DNA of 64,000 nucleotides. It comes from Blakeslea trispora (lineage: Eukaryota > Mucoromycota > Mucoromycetes > Mucorales > Choanephoraceae). The stretch covers positions 62,001-126,000 of the forward strand of contig JAIWNE010000092.1 of NCBI GenBank assembly GCA_025331445.1, read 5' to 3'. Under the pieces are notes generated by a model, which had not been told where the DNA came from, did not search any database, and worked only from the letters and a program-made list of their open reading frames with translations. A program made the translations under genes and the position numbers. Below are positions 31,405 to 41,040 of this stretch, piece by piece; the first letter of the stretch is position 1, and each line of letters starts with the position of its first letter.

Positions 31405-32230
31405 TCATTTGCCTAGGATTTTTCTGATTTTCAAATGCTTGAAACTCAAGAAATTTTTGCCATTTTGTGATAACTGATTTTGCTTTTCTGCCTGCCTTCT
31501 GCCTGCCTTTTGCCTGTTATTTTGCCTGCCTTTCGTCTGCTTTTTTGGCTGTGTTTTGCCTGCTTTTTTGCCTAATTTTTGCCTAATTTTTGCCTAATTT
31601 TTGCCTAATTTTTGGCTGTATTTTGCCTGCTTTTTGGCCGTATTTTGCCCATCATTTTGCCTACCATTTTGGCTGGATTTGTGCCTGGTCATTCTACCTG
31701 GATTCCTATAGAACCCCTAATATTTTCCCCCTGTATAAGCTATTATTTTCAGCCAATATATACCATTTTTTTTATAATAAAAAGCACTATTTTTAGACCT
31801 ATAATCCTCTATATTTGATCTTTATAACCCAATCATAAAGAAGTGTATTTACGTAAAGAAGCCCATTTTGTCCAATTAAAAGCATACATTCAATAAAGAT
31901 ACCGAGTATGAAGCCAATTAAAACGAGTTAACGATTGTATATTTTGATAAAGAAGCCAATTGAATGAGGATGTCATGAGTAAACAATCCAATCAGGTCTC
32001 TTTAATGGAAGCGAAAGACAAAGAGGTTCGCTCAAACTCTCATGCGAAAACACAAGACGTTGCTCCGCCCTGTCTTCCAATGCGTTGACACATGACAGTG
32101 TTCCGCTTTGTCGTCCCAATGCGAAAACACATGACAGCGTGCGCCGTGCGGTCAACTTGCCTGGAACGTGCGTAACAAGCAAGTTAACCGCAGAAATTGG
32201 CGTGCGTGCGACGACCCTTTATGTGTAGTG
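31405..32230 (+). repeat. E2 right subterminal repeats and terminus
   Basis: About 20 TTTTGCCT-like motifs between 31480 and 31690, including four perfect tandem CCTAATTTTTG units (31570-31615). Then TTTTTTTATAATAAAAAGC (31768), five CCAAT units (31828-31990), three tandem tip units and GACGACCCTTTATGTGTAGTG. Apart from the expanded TTTTGCC array this matches E1 and E3. Confidence 0.7.
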
Positions 32231-32931
32231 GTCACTACACCTAATCCGTGTCGGACGCACGTCGGACACGTGCGGCTAACATGGGCATATTTTTTCAACT
32301 TTTGATTTTAACTATGAAAGTTGCTGTTTTTTTTGGCAGAAATGTAGATGTATCTTCTAGCCTTCCAAAACTTTTTACAAAATTAAATTTGGATGTACAT
32401 TCATAAAGTTATTACCATTTACATTTCTTCTATCATTTCACTGCCCAAAAAAAATTTCGCTCTTTGAATTTTTTGGCAGTGATTTTTTCTCTGCTTAAGA
32501 TTTTGAAGCAACTTGATTTCCTTAATGCTGAGGAGTTTGAAATGTCTTGTCATTTTTTCTTCAAAAAAAAAGACCTGAAAAATCACTGCCAAAAAATTGG
32601 AAAATACTTTCGGAAACGAGAAATTTAAAAATTGAGAATGAGGCTCACAAAATAATTGGGAAAATCTTTTAAAAATGGGAAATAAAAAACTTAAAGCACT
32701 GAAAAAAAAAGAGACACTCAAAAAAAAAAGAGACTCTTAAAAAAAAGATACTTGAAAAATACATAAAAAAAAAGAGGTTGAAAAAAAAAGAGACACTTAA
32801 AAAAATACTTAAACGATTGCTTAAAGATAGGTAGTTTGAAAAGCCAAAAGCCGTCAAAATAAAGACGTAGACAACATACAAACATAATTTAATCCTTATA
32901 CTGGATCTTGTCAAAGTTACTCGTATCAAAG

Positions 32932-33285
32932 TGTTGTATCTATCATACAACATGGCATAATTCATCGCATATGTACCAATAAAATAGCTGGATCAATGTA
33001 GCTGATGTAATCTACTCAGAATGTCAAGGGTTCAATCACTGACATTCGATTACAAAATAAATCATGCAGATTTTGACATGGCTTCATTACACTGTCTTTG
33101 ATTAAACGTAATAGCTAGTCAACTATTCTAATGCAAAGCCCAGTTATTGTATCAAACCCTTATACTCGTACTTTCAATCTGACACAGATATTCTAGTATA
33201 AATAAGCTATTATTCTACACTCAATAAACAGTATCTTTTTGGCTAATTTCAATCTACTATTGTATTTCTGTACACTGACAAATTA
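32932..33285 (+). mobile_element. Solo LTR, about 354 bp, TSD CAAAG
   Basis: Starts TGTTGTATCTATCATAC; flanking CAAAG at 32927-32931 and 33286-33290. The uninterrupted sequence is seen in E1 near 12738 and E2 near 24283. Contains AGTATAAATAAGC and AATAAA-type signals near its 3' half. The 3' end is ambiguous by two bases because TSD and LTR share CA. Confidence 0.85.
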
Positions 33286-34255
33286 CAAAGGTTTATTTTT
33301 GAAATACAATACAAAGATGCTAATCCCTTTCATGATTCATAAATAAAGTAAAGCCAGAGTCATTATCACACACCATTCTATGCTAACAGCCCTTTTTATC
33401 GTATTCCATTCCCTTATACTCGTTTCAATACATATCATCCCAGAATAACATAACCGTAAATACAAGTAAAGTAATAACTTGACAAGATGTTGTCTTTTTT
33501 TTATTGCTTAAATACAATTCTTCAACCAAATATCCAAGTTCGTAGTTTGTGATGCAGTCCATTCCAACAAAGAGCCGTTTACAATCTAAACCAAAAGTAT
33601 TACTTACCTCTTGTAAAGTGTTCAACAGTAGATTTCAATAACTGTGTACTGACAATAACTAAAACTTGGGTGTAGAAAAACAGTGATGCTGAAATGAGAG
33701 GATCTTACACGTTTGCTGGCGATAGCTCTTTTTTTTGTAGACACAGTCAAAGTCATTCTAGTTTTGTTTACGTGTTTTTTGCTCTAAACTTCTAAACTCT
33801 TGTAAGATTGTTGATTGCGCACTTGCATTGCGTTGCTTTGTTGTGATGACGGGAGTTTGTTGAGGCTCATCAACTTGGTTAGAAATATACAAGTAGTGAG
33901 TAAAAGTTCATTTAGTACTAAAAAAAAATAAAATAGAAGGAAAAAGAAAAAAACTGTCTGGGAAAAAAATACCTCAAAAAAACTTTTTTTTTTAAAAAAA
34001 AAGGGCTCATTTAATGCTAACATTGTCTATTTTAAATGATTTGCTATGGCAATCCAAGTAAACCATCTTGACTATCTGTTAAGTTGAATTACATGCTCTA
34101 TGAATATCGACACTACTAAGCTGATTAGCAAAGTCTCATGTAAAGTACAATGTTAACAGATATTCTTTGTGTTACTGATGAGAGAAAAAAAAATCATCTA
34201 TCTTCAGTCTCTGTTCATCTAATTTTCTACGGATCGTATTTTTACAGATCTTTTT

Positions 34256-34283
34256 AGGGCGTTTTCTCAGTAGGAGAAGCCCT
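34256..34283. other. Left terminal hairpin of the Helitron
   Basis: AGGGC (34256-34260) pairs with GCCCT (34279-34283) and TTCTC (34264-34268) with GAGAA (34274-34278), loop AGTAG, with a 3-nt bulge GTT. The asymmetric terminal repeat GGGCGTTTTC is part of the same arm. Confidence 0.6.
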
Positions 34284-34312
34284 ATTACTTTCGTTTTCCA
34301 AAAATTTTCCAA

Positions 34313-34390
34313 ATTTAAGTCACCGAAATTTGTCCCAAATCCACCTTCCTAAAGGGGCAATGAAATGGGACAGATTTCGGTGACTTAAAT
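34313..34390. repeat. 25-bp inverted repeat near the Helitron left end
   Basis: Arms 34313-34337 and 34366-34390 pair with one mismatch; the core is AAGTCACCGAAAT and its complement. The 28-nt loop contains CCACCTTCC and GGGGC. Lies between the tip and the 3' end of the gene. Confidence 0.8.
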
Positions 34391-34530
34391 GTTGTGACAA
34401 AAAATGAAAAATAAAATCAAATTATCTATATTATATCCCTCTCTGCATTTTCCCTCTCATTTCTCGTTTTTGACTGCTTTTTAGCTAATCAATATAATGA
34501 GCTTTAACCAGCAACAAATTACGAGCGTTA

Positions 34531-34665
34531 AACCAGCTGGGAGGGGGTATGGGGGAGGGTTGTCCCTCCCCCAAACGCGAAGCCAGTACTAGTCAGGAGC
34601 GGTAGATTAAGCCTAAACCAGCTGGGGGAGGGTTGTCCCTCCCCCAAATGCGAAGCCAGCATTAT
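34531..34665. repeat. Duplicated G-rich unit with hairpins and a G-quadruplex motif
   Basis: Two copies of a unit starting AACCAGCTGGG. Each holds a perfect 9-bp stem GGGGGAGGG/CCCTCCCCC with loop TTGT (34551-34572 and 34624-34645) and continues AAAYGCGAAGCCAG. Copy one has two extra G runs, so 34539-34559 contains four runs of three or more Gs with loops of 1-3 nt, meeting the usual G-quadruplex rule. This is by far the most GC-rich spot nearby. Confidence 0.8.
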
Positions 34666-34774
34666 TTCTTTTACCAGTTACCAAGAACCTCTTTATATAC
34701 ATTTATTGTTTAGATTCTCGAAATAAATTGTACAATTTACAGTTTTGTATGATTAGATTTTATTGAAGATGGAG

Positions 34775-37700
34775 TTACATATTAAACTGCATGAACAAAG
34801 GATCATGGTAGCTAGTATATGAGATATATCTACCATTAGCATGATTAGATATATCTGTAAAAATGTTATCGATAAACGATTGATACTTGGTTGTGCTGTT
34901 TAGAGTATTTTTTAGATTGTGTATCAGTCCATAACGACTAAATAATTCTGCAAAGGGATTTTGCTCATCATCAAAATGAGAGTTAAAATCTCCTGCAATT
35001 ATCTTGTAATTCGAACTAACTGTTAGCAACTTTTCGATTTCTTCCAAAGCTTTCGTTTGATTGAATTTAGGAGACCGATATGTTGATGCAATTAGAATGT
35101 CGTTCATAACAAAGGCAGCAATCGACATTTTATGACCGAGGTGGTCTATTATCAGTTCCTCAATCTTTTCGGTGACAGCAGAAGTTTCAAGAAGAGAAGC
35201 CTTTACGAAACAGATGCTACCATTTGCTTTAGGAATATTGCCCTCTACATCCACTCTTGCAGCTTGAACAAAACCAGGTACATCAAAAGTTTGACGTGTT
35301 GTAGTCCAAGTTTCAGCAAACAAAAGAAAATCAGATACAAGATATGCTTGATCATTGTTGATTTGATCCAAATGTGCATTCAGACTTTGAATGTTATGAA
35401 ACATTAATTGACAGTTAAAACTACTGCTTCTTGTATACAAAGCATCAAACCTAGTAGTTAGCGAGACTGTAGCTTGTCTTTCGAGTTCAATAGCAATAAT
35501 GTCTGTCGCTTTAGGAGGCTTTGGTGCTCTAAATTGGCTACCAATCAGATGAAGCCCTGAAGCCGAAGTTGCTCTGGAACAAGCTACATACAGCAAAGAT
35601 CGACTTAAAGTTCTTCCACTCAAGTTAACCGTTACATTCTGGTATGTTGATCCTTGACTCTTGTGAATTGTCATGGCTTCAGACACTGCAACTGGGAACT
35701 GTGTTCGTTTGACAGAAAGTGGGCTGTTCATGCGTCTCTTTACAACTAGAGTTACTGGGTCAATTGGTGTCCATGACAGATCAATTGAACTATCCGCTCG
35801 ATACAAATTCGTACATTGTGCTCTTCTATTTCTGCCGCTTCTTTCTTCATCTAGTAACAACCAAATTCGAATTGCTTTACGTACTTGTTCGCTTTGACCA
35901 GGAGGCTTATAATAGCCATACGCTATCTTCTTAAGGGTGCCAGTTGTACCATTGACAAGGCCATCGCTGGTGTCAATGTTGTTGGTTATCATATAACGAG
36001 CATCAATCTTCAATGCCAAAACTTTGCTTAACCCCATAGTCTTGTGAGCTGGTATGTCCGAGTTTCGCATAAAAGTCAGCAAACTTTGCCTTGCCAAATT
36101 GCTACTACTACTTCCAACCACTCTATCAAAACGCAACGAGTCAAAAGACTCAGTGTTTAAAGTTGCTAAAACAGCCTCATTACAAGCAATAACTGCATTG
36201 TTTGTTGAGTATAGCTGAACCAACTTATTCTCTCTCAAATTCTGATCTGGCGACAACACAGGAAATGTTCTTTTGGTGAAGATTTCGATATCATCACTTG
36301 TCATTACTCCCAAAGCCATGCTGTTCAGTGCAGTAGCAAATAAGGCATCGTCCCTCTGTCGCATAATTTCAGTGAGTTTAAATACTTCAAATGAACTCCA
36401 AAGAGCTTGAACTCTTAGTGAAAGAAGTAAAAGCTCGTTTGTGTGAGTTGATTTAGCGTATATGGGCGATCCCATAACTGGAGGAAGCTGCAAGAAATCA
36501 CCAAATAAAATCACATGAAGACCTCCAAAAGGTTTCTCAGAATTGAATGTATCCTTCAATCTTTTGTCCACCCATGAAAACACTCTACTTGATACCATAC
36601 TGATTTCATCTATGATGACCACTTTTAGCTCAGCTAATGCTACACCAACTGAATGAGACACATCTGCTGAAAGTTCAGTAATATCAGTGTGATTGACAGG
36701 TAAATGGAATGCAGAGTGAAGAGTTTGTCCACTAATGTTATATGCAGCCTTTCCTGTTGGTGCCGTTAACAAAACTGTTGGGCAATTGTAATCGCGATGT
36801 GGGTCTTCATCATAATATCTAGTAAGAGCTTGATACAATGTTTTGATTAACATGCTTTTTCCTGTTCCTGCCCCACCAGTAACAAAGAGATGCAATGCCT
36901 CGGGCTTTCCACTACTGCTTCGATCGTGACGAACGTGGTCGATCACATGATTCAATAAAGCTCTTTGCTTAAGATTGACTTTTGAAAGACTTTCTTGGAA
37001 TTCAGCATCAGAGACTTTGTCTGGCCTAGTGTATCTTTCGGCAAAAGCAGTTGCTGTTTCTTCCACTTCAATTTCTTCTTCAGCCACACAATTCTCTGGA
37101 TCGAACTCATCGCCTCCAACACGCGTTTCATCTGATGACAGGAAAATCCTATAATCTTCAATCGGATTTGTGGTGTCGCGATTTTCCATTCCATCAATAC
37201 GCCCACCACTGGCTTCAAAGGGGTTTGCCATTTCTGGTGACTCTTCCTGATCATCTGCATCATTACTTTCTTCGTTTTCTCTGGCCTGGGCAACAAGTTG
37301 TTCAGCTTCAGCAATAAATTCTGCAATACTCTCATCATCAATTTTTGAGAATTCAGCTCGATTTTGCATGATCACTTCACTGTTTTCTTCAAATTTCACT
37401 GCACAGTCAACACTACCTAGTTCTTCTTCTTCATTCCTCCACGGCAAATACAACATCAACAACGAGTAAAAGTACACATCAGGATTCGTTCTTACTGACT
37501 GCAGATGGTATCTTAAGACTTTTGGAACTTTTCTTTTCTTCACAAAACCAAGTCTGTTTTTAAGCCTCAACCATTTCAGTTCTTCTGGCAACACCTCGTC
37601 TATCTCGTTCAAATCTGTTGCTGGCTCATCTTCACTATTCTCTTCGTTTTCCTCTGCTAAACTTTCATCTGCTAAACTTTCATCTGCTACACTTTCATCT

Positions 37701-40291
37701 TCTACACTTTCATCTTCTACACTTCTTCTGTTTGATTTTGGTTCAACCTTTGAATATTCGTAGTGTGCAACGAATTGTGCCAAGTTCAGCCCTTCTAATT
37801 GATTAGGTCTTGCCACATAGTTTTCAATCATACCTTTGCAATAGATATCCTTTGAATCTCGGTCTAACATTACCAAATCATCTTTAGATTTGAGGATTTT
37901 TCGACGATATTCAGGTGGCCCTGTAGCAACAAAAACAGTTTTGACACTGGATTCACACATACTAATTTGCAAGATGTTGTATGCTGCTTCTTGTGCTGAT
38001 ACCTCACTGATGTTATAATATGCAGAAGCCAAGTTTTGCAAAATCTTTCTCGGTGATGCGCTTTCATTTACACTTTGCTCTAGTACTTGAAGCAGATGTT
38101 CGGATGTACCCTTGTCACTCTTGTTAATATATTCAACAACATAGGCACCGCAAGCATAAGGATCCAAAATAAATTGTATGTCCATATTGGCTCTATGCAT
38201 ACGAAGGATTTTGGTATTGTATTTGTTAACAAGGGTGTGCTTGACTCTTCTCTTAAGGAAAACCTTGGGTGAGTTGATCGTAGTTCTAATTGCCCTTAAA
38301 TAATCCTCTTTGCTAAGTTCAAATATTGCAATGAATTGATCAAATGACAATTCAGATGTAGGCAAAGTATCATAGTGATCATCTAAATACTTTCGTATCT
38401 TTTTTCCATATTCCTTATATCTGGCATCGCACTCTTTCAACGGGTCCATGATCAAAGTTTCATCCATAGGAAAGAATGGGATGTTGAATCTGCATTTGGT
38501 TTTATCATTTTTGCAGTACTTAAAACACGAACGAGTATGACGATGAACCTGTCTAGACAGGACCAATTCCTTAAAGGATTCATCATTGCTTTCATCGTCC
38601 ACATTACATGTCATCATGCTATCAATGAAATTGGCAACACTTTTACGATTTGTGTCTCTTCCAAAAGGATCATCGACACTTTGGTCTAGTTCTGGTGCAT
38701 TTTCCAACCAAAGGAGCATGTGCGCATGTGGTGAACCACGGTGTTGGAACTCAATCCGATAATAGTAATCTTTGATATCGTGATTGCCAAATGGTCCATA
38801 TGGAGGTTTCCATGTGTTTTTCAGAGTACGCATACGTCTATCGAAGTATCTGGCACAGGTTATTGGATCGGATTGAATCAATCTTGCCTTTTCTTCGTTA
38901 CTCAACTCATTTGCTTCGTCTTCAGTGATGCTTTCATCATCTACCACCTTCTTCAAAATTACGATTAATTCTGGCCACCTAGCTTCAGCAGCAGAAAGGG
39001 TAACAAATAATGTTGGTATGCCAAGCTGTCTAACCATGGCCATCACATCACCTCTTTCTTTCTTCCAATACGCGGGCGATGATCTCACCTTCTGAAGTAC
39101 TTGAAATGCTTGGTCCTTTCTCAATATGTCATTCAAGCCATCGTTCTCCAGAATATTGTGTGCACGAAGGGGATTGTCAATCCTTGCTTTGGACATTCGC
39201 ATTACAGTCGTCACATGGCTAGCTAAATTTAGCAGTTGCCTCTTGCGATCCATAAACAACAAGAAGTCATTCCTTCTTACCATTCGGCGATCATGGTTTC
39301 TTGCCCAAGATTTGACAATCGATGCATACGATATCGGTTTGCCTTCATGCATTGGTTCCATAATAGCTCCACCAAACAAAGTAGGAAATGCAAGATATTC
39401 GACATCTTTATCAAACAGAAGGCGCATTGGACGAGAACCTTCGGCAGGAGCAATATGCAAGCCTTCAGTGTCAACTTGGATAGGTACTGTAGTTTCTTCT
39501 GCACCACTAAGTAATGTCTCAGTACCACCAGGATTCTCTTCGCTTTCTCTCTCTTCTTCCATGTCATCTTCAGCATCAATATTGATGCCAATTTCAGCAA
39601 ACGCTTCACTCAGCTCATCAATTGCATTTTGTATTGAATCAGCATTACTCAATTCATGAAGTGTTTCATTAGAATTTCTGATTGTAACATTATGTCTTTT
39701 ATAAGCTTGACTGTCTTTCAAAATGTGAGCTGCTGCCCAAACATTGGAAATATTGACATTGCCAGACATATAACTATTTGCTTGTGCAAGTCTTCTTTTC
39801 AGCTTAACTTGGATAATGTTGGTGTCGTTCAAAAGTCTAGGAATACAAGAAACAGTCTTATCGACTGAAACAGGTACGTTTACAATAGCACCTTTACTCT
39901 TATACTGACCACGCACTCCAAGCACAGTATAAATTGATTGGAATACATGTCTAGCAGCAACAAGTCTCTCTTCAATTCTATTAAGACGTTCGATCTCTTC
40001 TGGAATCTCAGGGAGCTTAAGCCCATTAGAAAGGGAGAGACGAGGTACTTTCTTATGCTTAACAAAAAGACTACAGTTATCGCAAAACTCTGCGGGATGT
40101 TCTGTGTTCTCAACGTTAAAAACAAGTTGAATAAATTCATCGGTAGCCTCACGACTCAATAACATTTCTCTTGTTATCGTCTTGGTCTGACCCGGGAACC
40201 ACAACCCACCACAACATACACAAACGATAGTCGGTCCTTCTCTAATTTTTGCTTCATATTTGTTCATGATTTTCTCCTGTACAAGTGGCAT
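34775..40291 (-). CDS. Helitron replicase/helicase with C-terminal endonuclease (RepHel-EN), 1,838 codons
   Basis: Domains by residue: Cys-rich N-terminus (VCVCCGG near 24; FCDNC near 70); a segment resembling the short domain that precedes Helitron Rep proteins (SLSNGLKLPEIP, near 85-130); Rep nuclease with the HUH motif HRGSPHAHMLLW (near 517) and the two-tyrosine segment YACGAYVVEYINKSDKG (near 717); an acidic repeat of ESVEDESVADE type (855-890); Pif1-like helicase with GGAGTGKSML (1,140), IDEISMVSS (1,229), FGDFLQLPPV and MTIHKSQGST (1,544), VACSRATS; and an endonuclease/exonuclease/phosphatase-like domain from 1,628 (FHNIQSL, AETW, AGDFNSH near 1,769, YHDPLF at the end). Rep nicks and joins the transposon strand and the helicase unwinds it. 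The ORF is intact. The first ATG at 40291 follows two in-frame stops; a 42-nt intron could join it to the ORF upstream. Confidence 0.95.
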   Translation of the reverse strand: MPLVQEKIMNKYEAKIREGPTIVCVCCGGLWFPGQTKTITREMLLSREATDEFIQLVFNVENTEHPAEFCDNCSLFVKHKKVPRLSLSNGLKLPEIPEEIERLNRIEERLVAARHVFQSIYTVLGVRGQYKSKGAIVNVPVSVDKTVSCIPRLLNDTNIIQVKLKRRLAQANSYMSGNVNISNVWAAAHILKDSQAYKRHNVTIRNSNETLHELSNADSIQNAIDELSEAFAEIGINIDAEDDMEEERESEENPGGTETLLSGAEETTVPIQVDTEGLHIAPAEGSRPMRLLFDKDVEYLAFPTLFGGAIMEPMHEGKPISYASIVKSWARNHDRRMVRRNDFLLFMDRKRQLLNLASHVTTVMRMSKARIDNPLRAHNILENDGLNDILRKDQAFQVLQKVRSSPAYWKKERGDVMAMVRQLGIPTLFVTLSAAEARWPELIVILKKVVDDESITEDEANELSNEEKARLIQSDPITCARYFDRRMRTLKNTWKPPYGPFGNHDIKDYYYRIEFQHRGSPHAHMLLWLENAPELDQSVDDPFGRDTNRKSVANFIDSMMTCNVDDESNDESFKELVLSRQVHRHTRSCFKYCKNDKTKCRFNIPFFPMDETLIMDPLKECDARYKEYGKKIRKYLDDHYDTLPTSELSFDQFIAIFELSKEDYLRAIRTTINSPKVFLKRRVKHTLVNKYNTKILRMHRANMDIQFILDPYACGAYVVEYINKSDKGTSEHLLQVLEQSVNESASPRKILQNLASAYYNISEVSAQEAAYNILQISMCESSVKTVFVATGPPEYRRKILKSKDDLVMLDRDSKDIYCKGMIENYVARPNQLEGLNLAQFVAHYEYSKVEPKSNRRSVEDESVEDESVADESLADESLAEENEENSEDEPATDLNEIDEVLPEELKWLRLKNRLGFVKKRKVPKVLRYHLQSVRTNPDVYFYSLLMLYLPWRNEEEELGSVDCAVKFEENSEVIMQNRAEFSKIDDESIAEFIAEAEQLVAQARENEESNDADDQEESPEMANPFEASGGRIDGMENRDTTNPIEDYRIFLSSDETRVGGDEFDPENCVAEEEIEVEETATAFAERYTRPDKVSDAEFQESLSKVNLKQRALLNHVIDHVRHDRSSSGKPEALHLFVTGGAGTGKSMLIKTLYQALTRYYDEDPHRDYNCPTVLLTAPTGKAAYNISGQTLHSAFHLPVNHTDITELSADVSHSVGVALAELKVVIIDEISMVSSRVFSWVDKRLKDTFNSEKPFGGLHVILFGDFLQLPPVMGSPIYAKSTHTNELLLLSLRVQALWSSFEVFKLTEIMRQRDDALFATALNSMALGVMTSDDIEIFTKRTFPVLSPDQNLRENKLVQLYSTNNAVIACNEAVLATLNTESFDSLRFDRVVGSSSSNLARQSLLTFMRNSDIPAHKTMGLSKVLALKIDARYMITNNIDTSDGLVNGTTGTLKKIAYGYYKPPGQSEQVRKAIRIWLLLDEERSGRNRRAQCTNLYRADSSIDLSWTPIDPVTLVVKRRMNSPLSVKRTQFPVAVSEAMTIHKSQGSTYQNVTVNLSGRTLSRSLLYVACSRATSASGLHLIGSQFRAPKPPKATDIIAIELERQATVSLTTRFDALYTRSSSFNCQLMFHNIQSLNAHLDQINNDQAYLVSDFLLFAETWTTTRQTFDVPGFVQAARVDVEGNIPKANGSICFVKASLLETSAVTEKIEELIIDHLGHKMSIAAFVMNDILIASTYRSPKFNQTKALEEIEKLLTVSSNYKIIAGDFNSHFDDEQNPFAELFSRYGLIHNLKNTLNSTTKYQSFIDNIFTDISNHANGRYISYTSYHDPLFMQFNM

Positions 40292-40318
40292 GATCTGTTA
40301 GTACTCGAGTTATATCGA

Positions 40319-40681
40319 CTAGCCCGCCAAAATTACCTCACGTGAAGCTGTAAGTACTCTTGCTCTATATTCTCTTTGACGCTCATTTGTTCTGCGACGT
40401 CTTTCTAATAATTCATCATCTTCACTAACTTGGTTTTCCACTCCTGGATTTTCTACCGAATCTTCTACTGCTACATCCTCTACTGCTGAAATTTCTACTG
40501 CTGAAATTTCTGCTACTGAGTTGACAGATCTTCTAGCTCTTGAAGCTCTTTGACTTTCAGCATTTCGTCTTCTTCTTTCTTCATCTGTGCTGACTGTGTC
40601 TCTACTGCAGTTTTGAGAAACTCTTGCTCTAGCAGCTCGCTTCCTCTCTCGTTCTCTCTTTCGTTTCTCTTCAACCGTCAT
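40319..40681 (-). CDS. Helitron upstream ORF with three basic repeats (STPR-like), 120 codons
   Basis: Three copies of an Arg-rich motif: RKRERERKRAARARVSQ, ERRRRNAESQRASRARRS and ERRRRTNERQREYRARVL. An acidic linker (AVEISAVEDVAVEDSVE) separates the last two. The pattern resembles the 23-residue STPR DNA-binding repeats; that assignment is from memory of the pattern. Same reading frame as the RepHel ORF. Removing GTAATT...TACTAACAG (about 40336-40295) joins the two in frame as SRE-IMPLVQ. It may therefore be the DNA-binding N-terminus of the replicase, not a separate protein. Confidence 0.65.
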   Translation of the reverse strand: MTVEEKRKRERERKRAARARVSQNCSRDTVSTDEERRRRNAESQRASRARRSVNSVAEISAVEISAVEDVAVEDSVENPGVENQVSEDDELLERRRRTNERQREYRARVLTASREVILAG

Positions 40682-40878
40682 TGGAGTTTCCTTTTTAATG
40701 GTCTACTAGTAGACGGATCAACAGAAGCACCAGCGAGATTGTCTGAAAACATTGTTGCATTTCGTCTTCCTTCTGTAAACTCTGTTGCATAGAGAAACAT
40801 TGGATTGCGGTTAGGCTTTGGAACTCTTTGACTTCTTCTAGGAGCATCAGTTGAAGACTCAGACTGATTTTCATTCAT
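40678..40878 (-). CDS. Small ORF at the 5' end of the Helitron, 66 codons
   Basis: MNENQSESSTDAPRRSQRVP... followed by KPNRNPMFLYATEF and ending RPLKRKLQ. Its TGA overlaps the ATG of the next ORF as ATGA (40681-40678). It could be a separate peptide, a translated upstream ORF, or the first exon of the replicase joined by splicing or frameshift. No known domain recognised. Confidence 0.4.
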   Translation of the reverse strand: MNENQSESSTDAPRRSQRVPKPNRNPMFLYATEFTEGRRNATMFSDNLAGASVDPSTSRPLKRKLQ

Positions 40879-41040
40879 TTTGAAATAGAATATGAACCTG
40901 TTCTATTAAAGCGGTTTTTATGTTCTAATTATTTCTGGCACCTTTATTTTGAATCAGGTTAAAGAAAATGATACTAATAGGTGTCTTAAAACTTAAAAAG
41001 GTGAAAAAGGGGAAGGAATAAAAAAAAGTCACACTAAAAT

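Larger units (their letters stand above)
23539..32230 (+). mobile_element. E2: full-length family-B CACTA element
   Basis: Starts CACTACACCTAATCCG (23539) and ends CTTTATGTGTAGTG (32230), flanked by the 3-bp duplication GTC (23536-23538 and 32231-32233). The third base of the right GTC is also the first base of E3, so E2 inserted across the E3 terminus. Contents: left module; tnp2 pseudogene (25637-28692); intact gene B (29193-30254, minus); intron cassette, interrupted by a solo LTR; subterminal repeats. At 8.7 kb it is the longest CACTA here and the parent type of the deleted E1 and E3. Confidence 0.95.
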
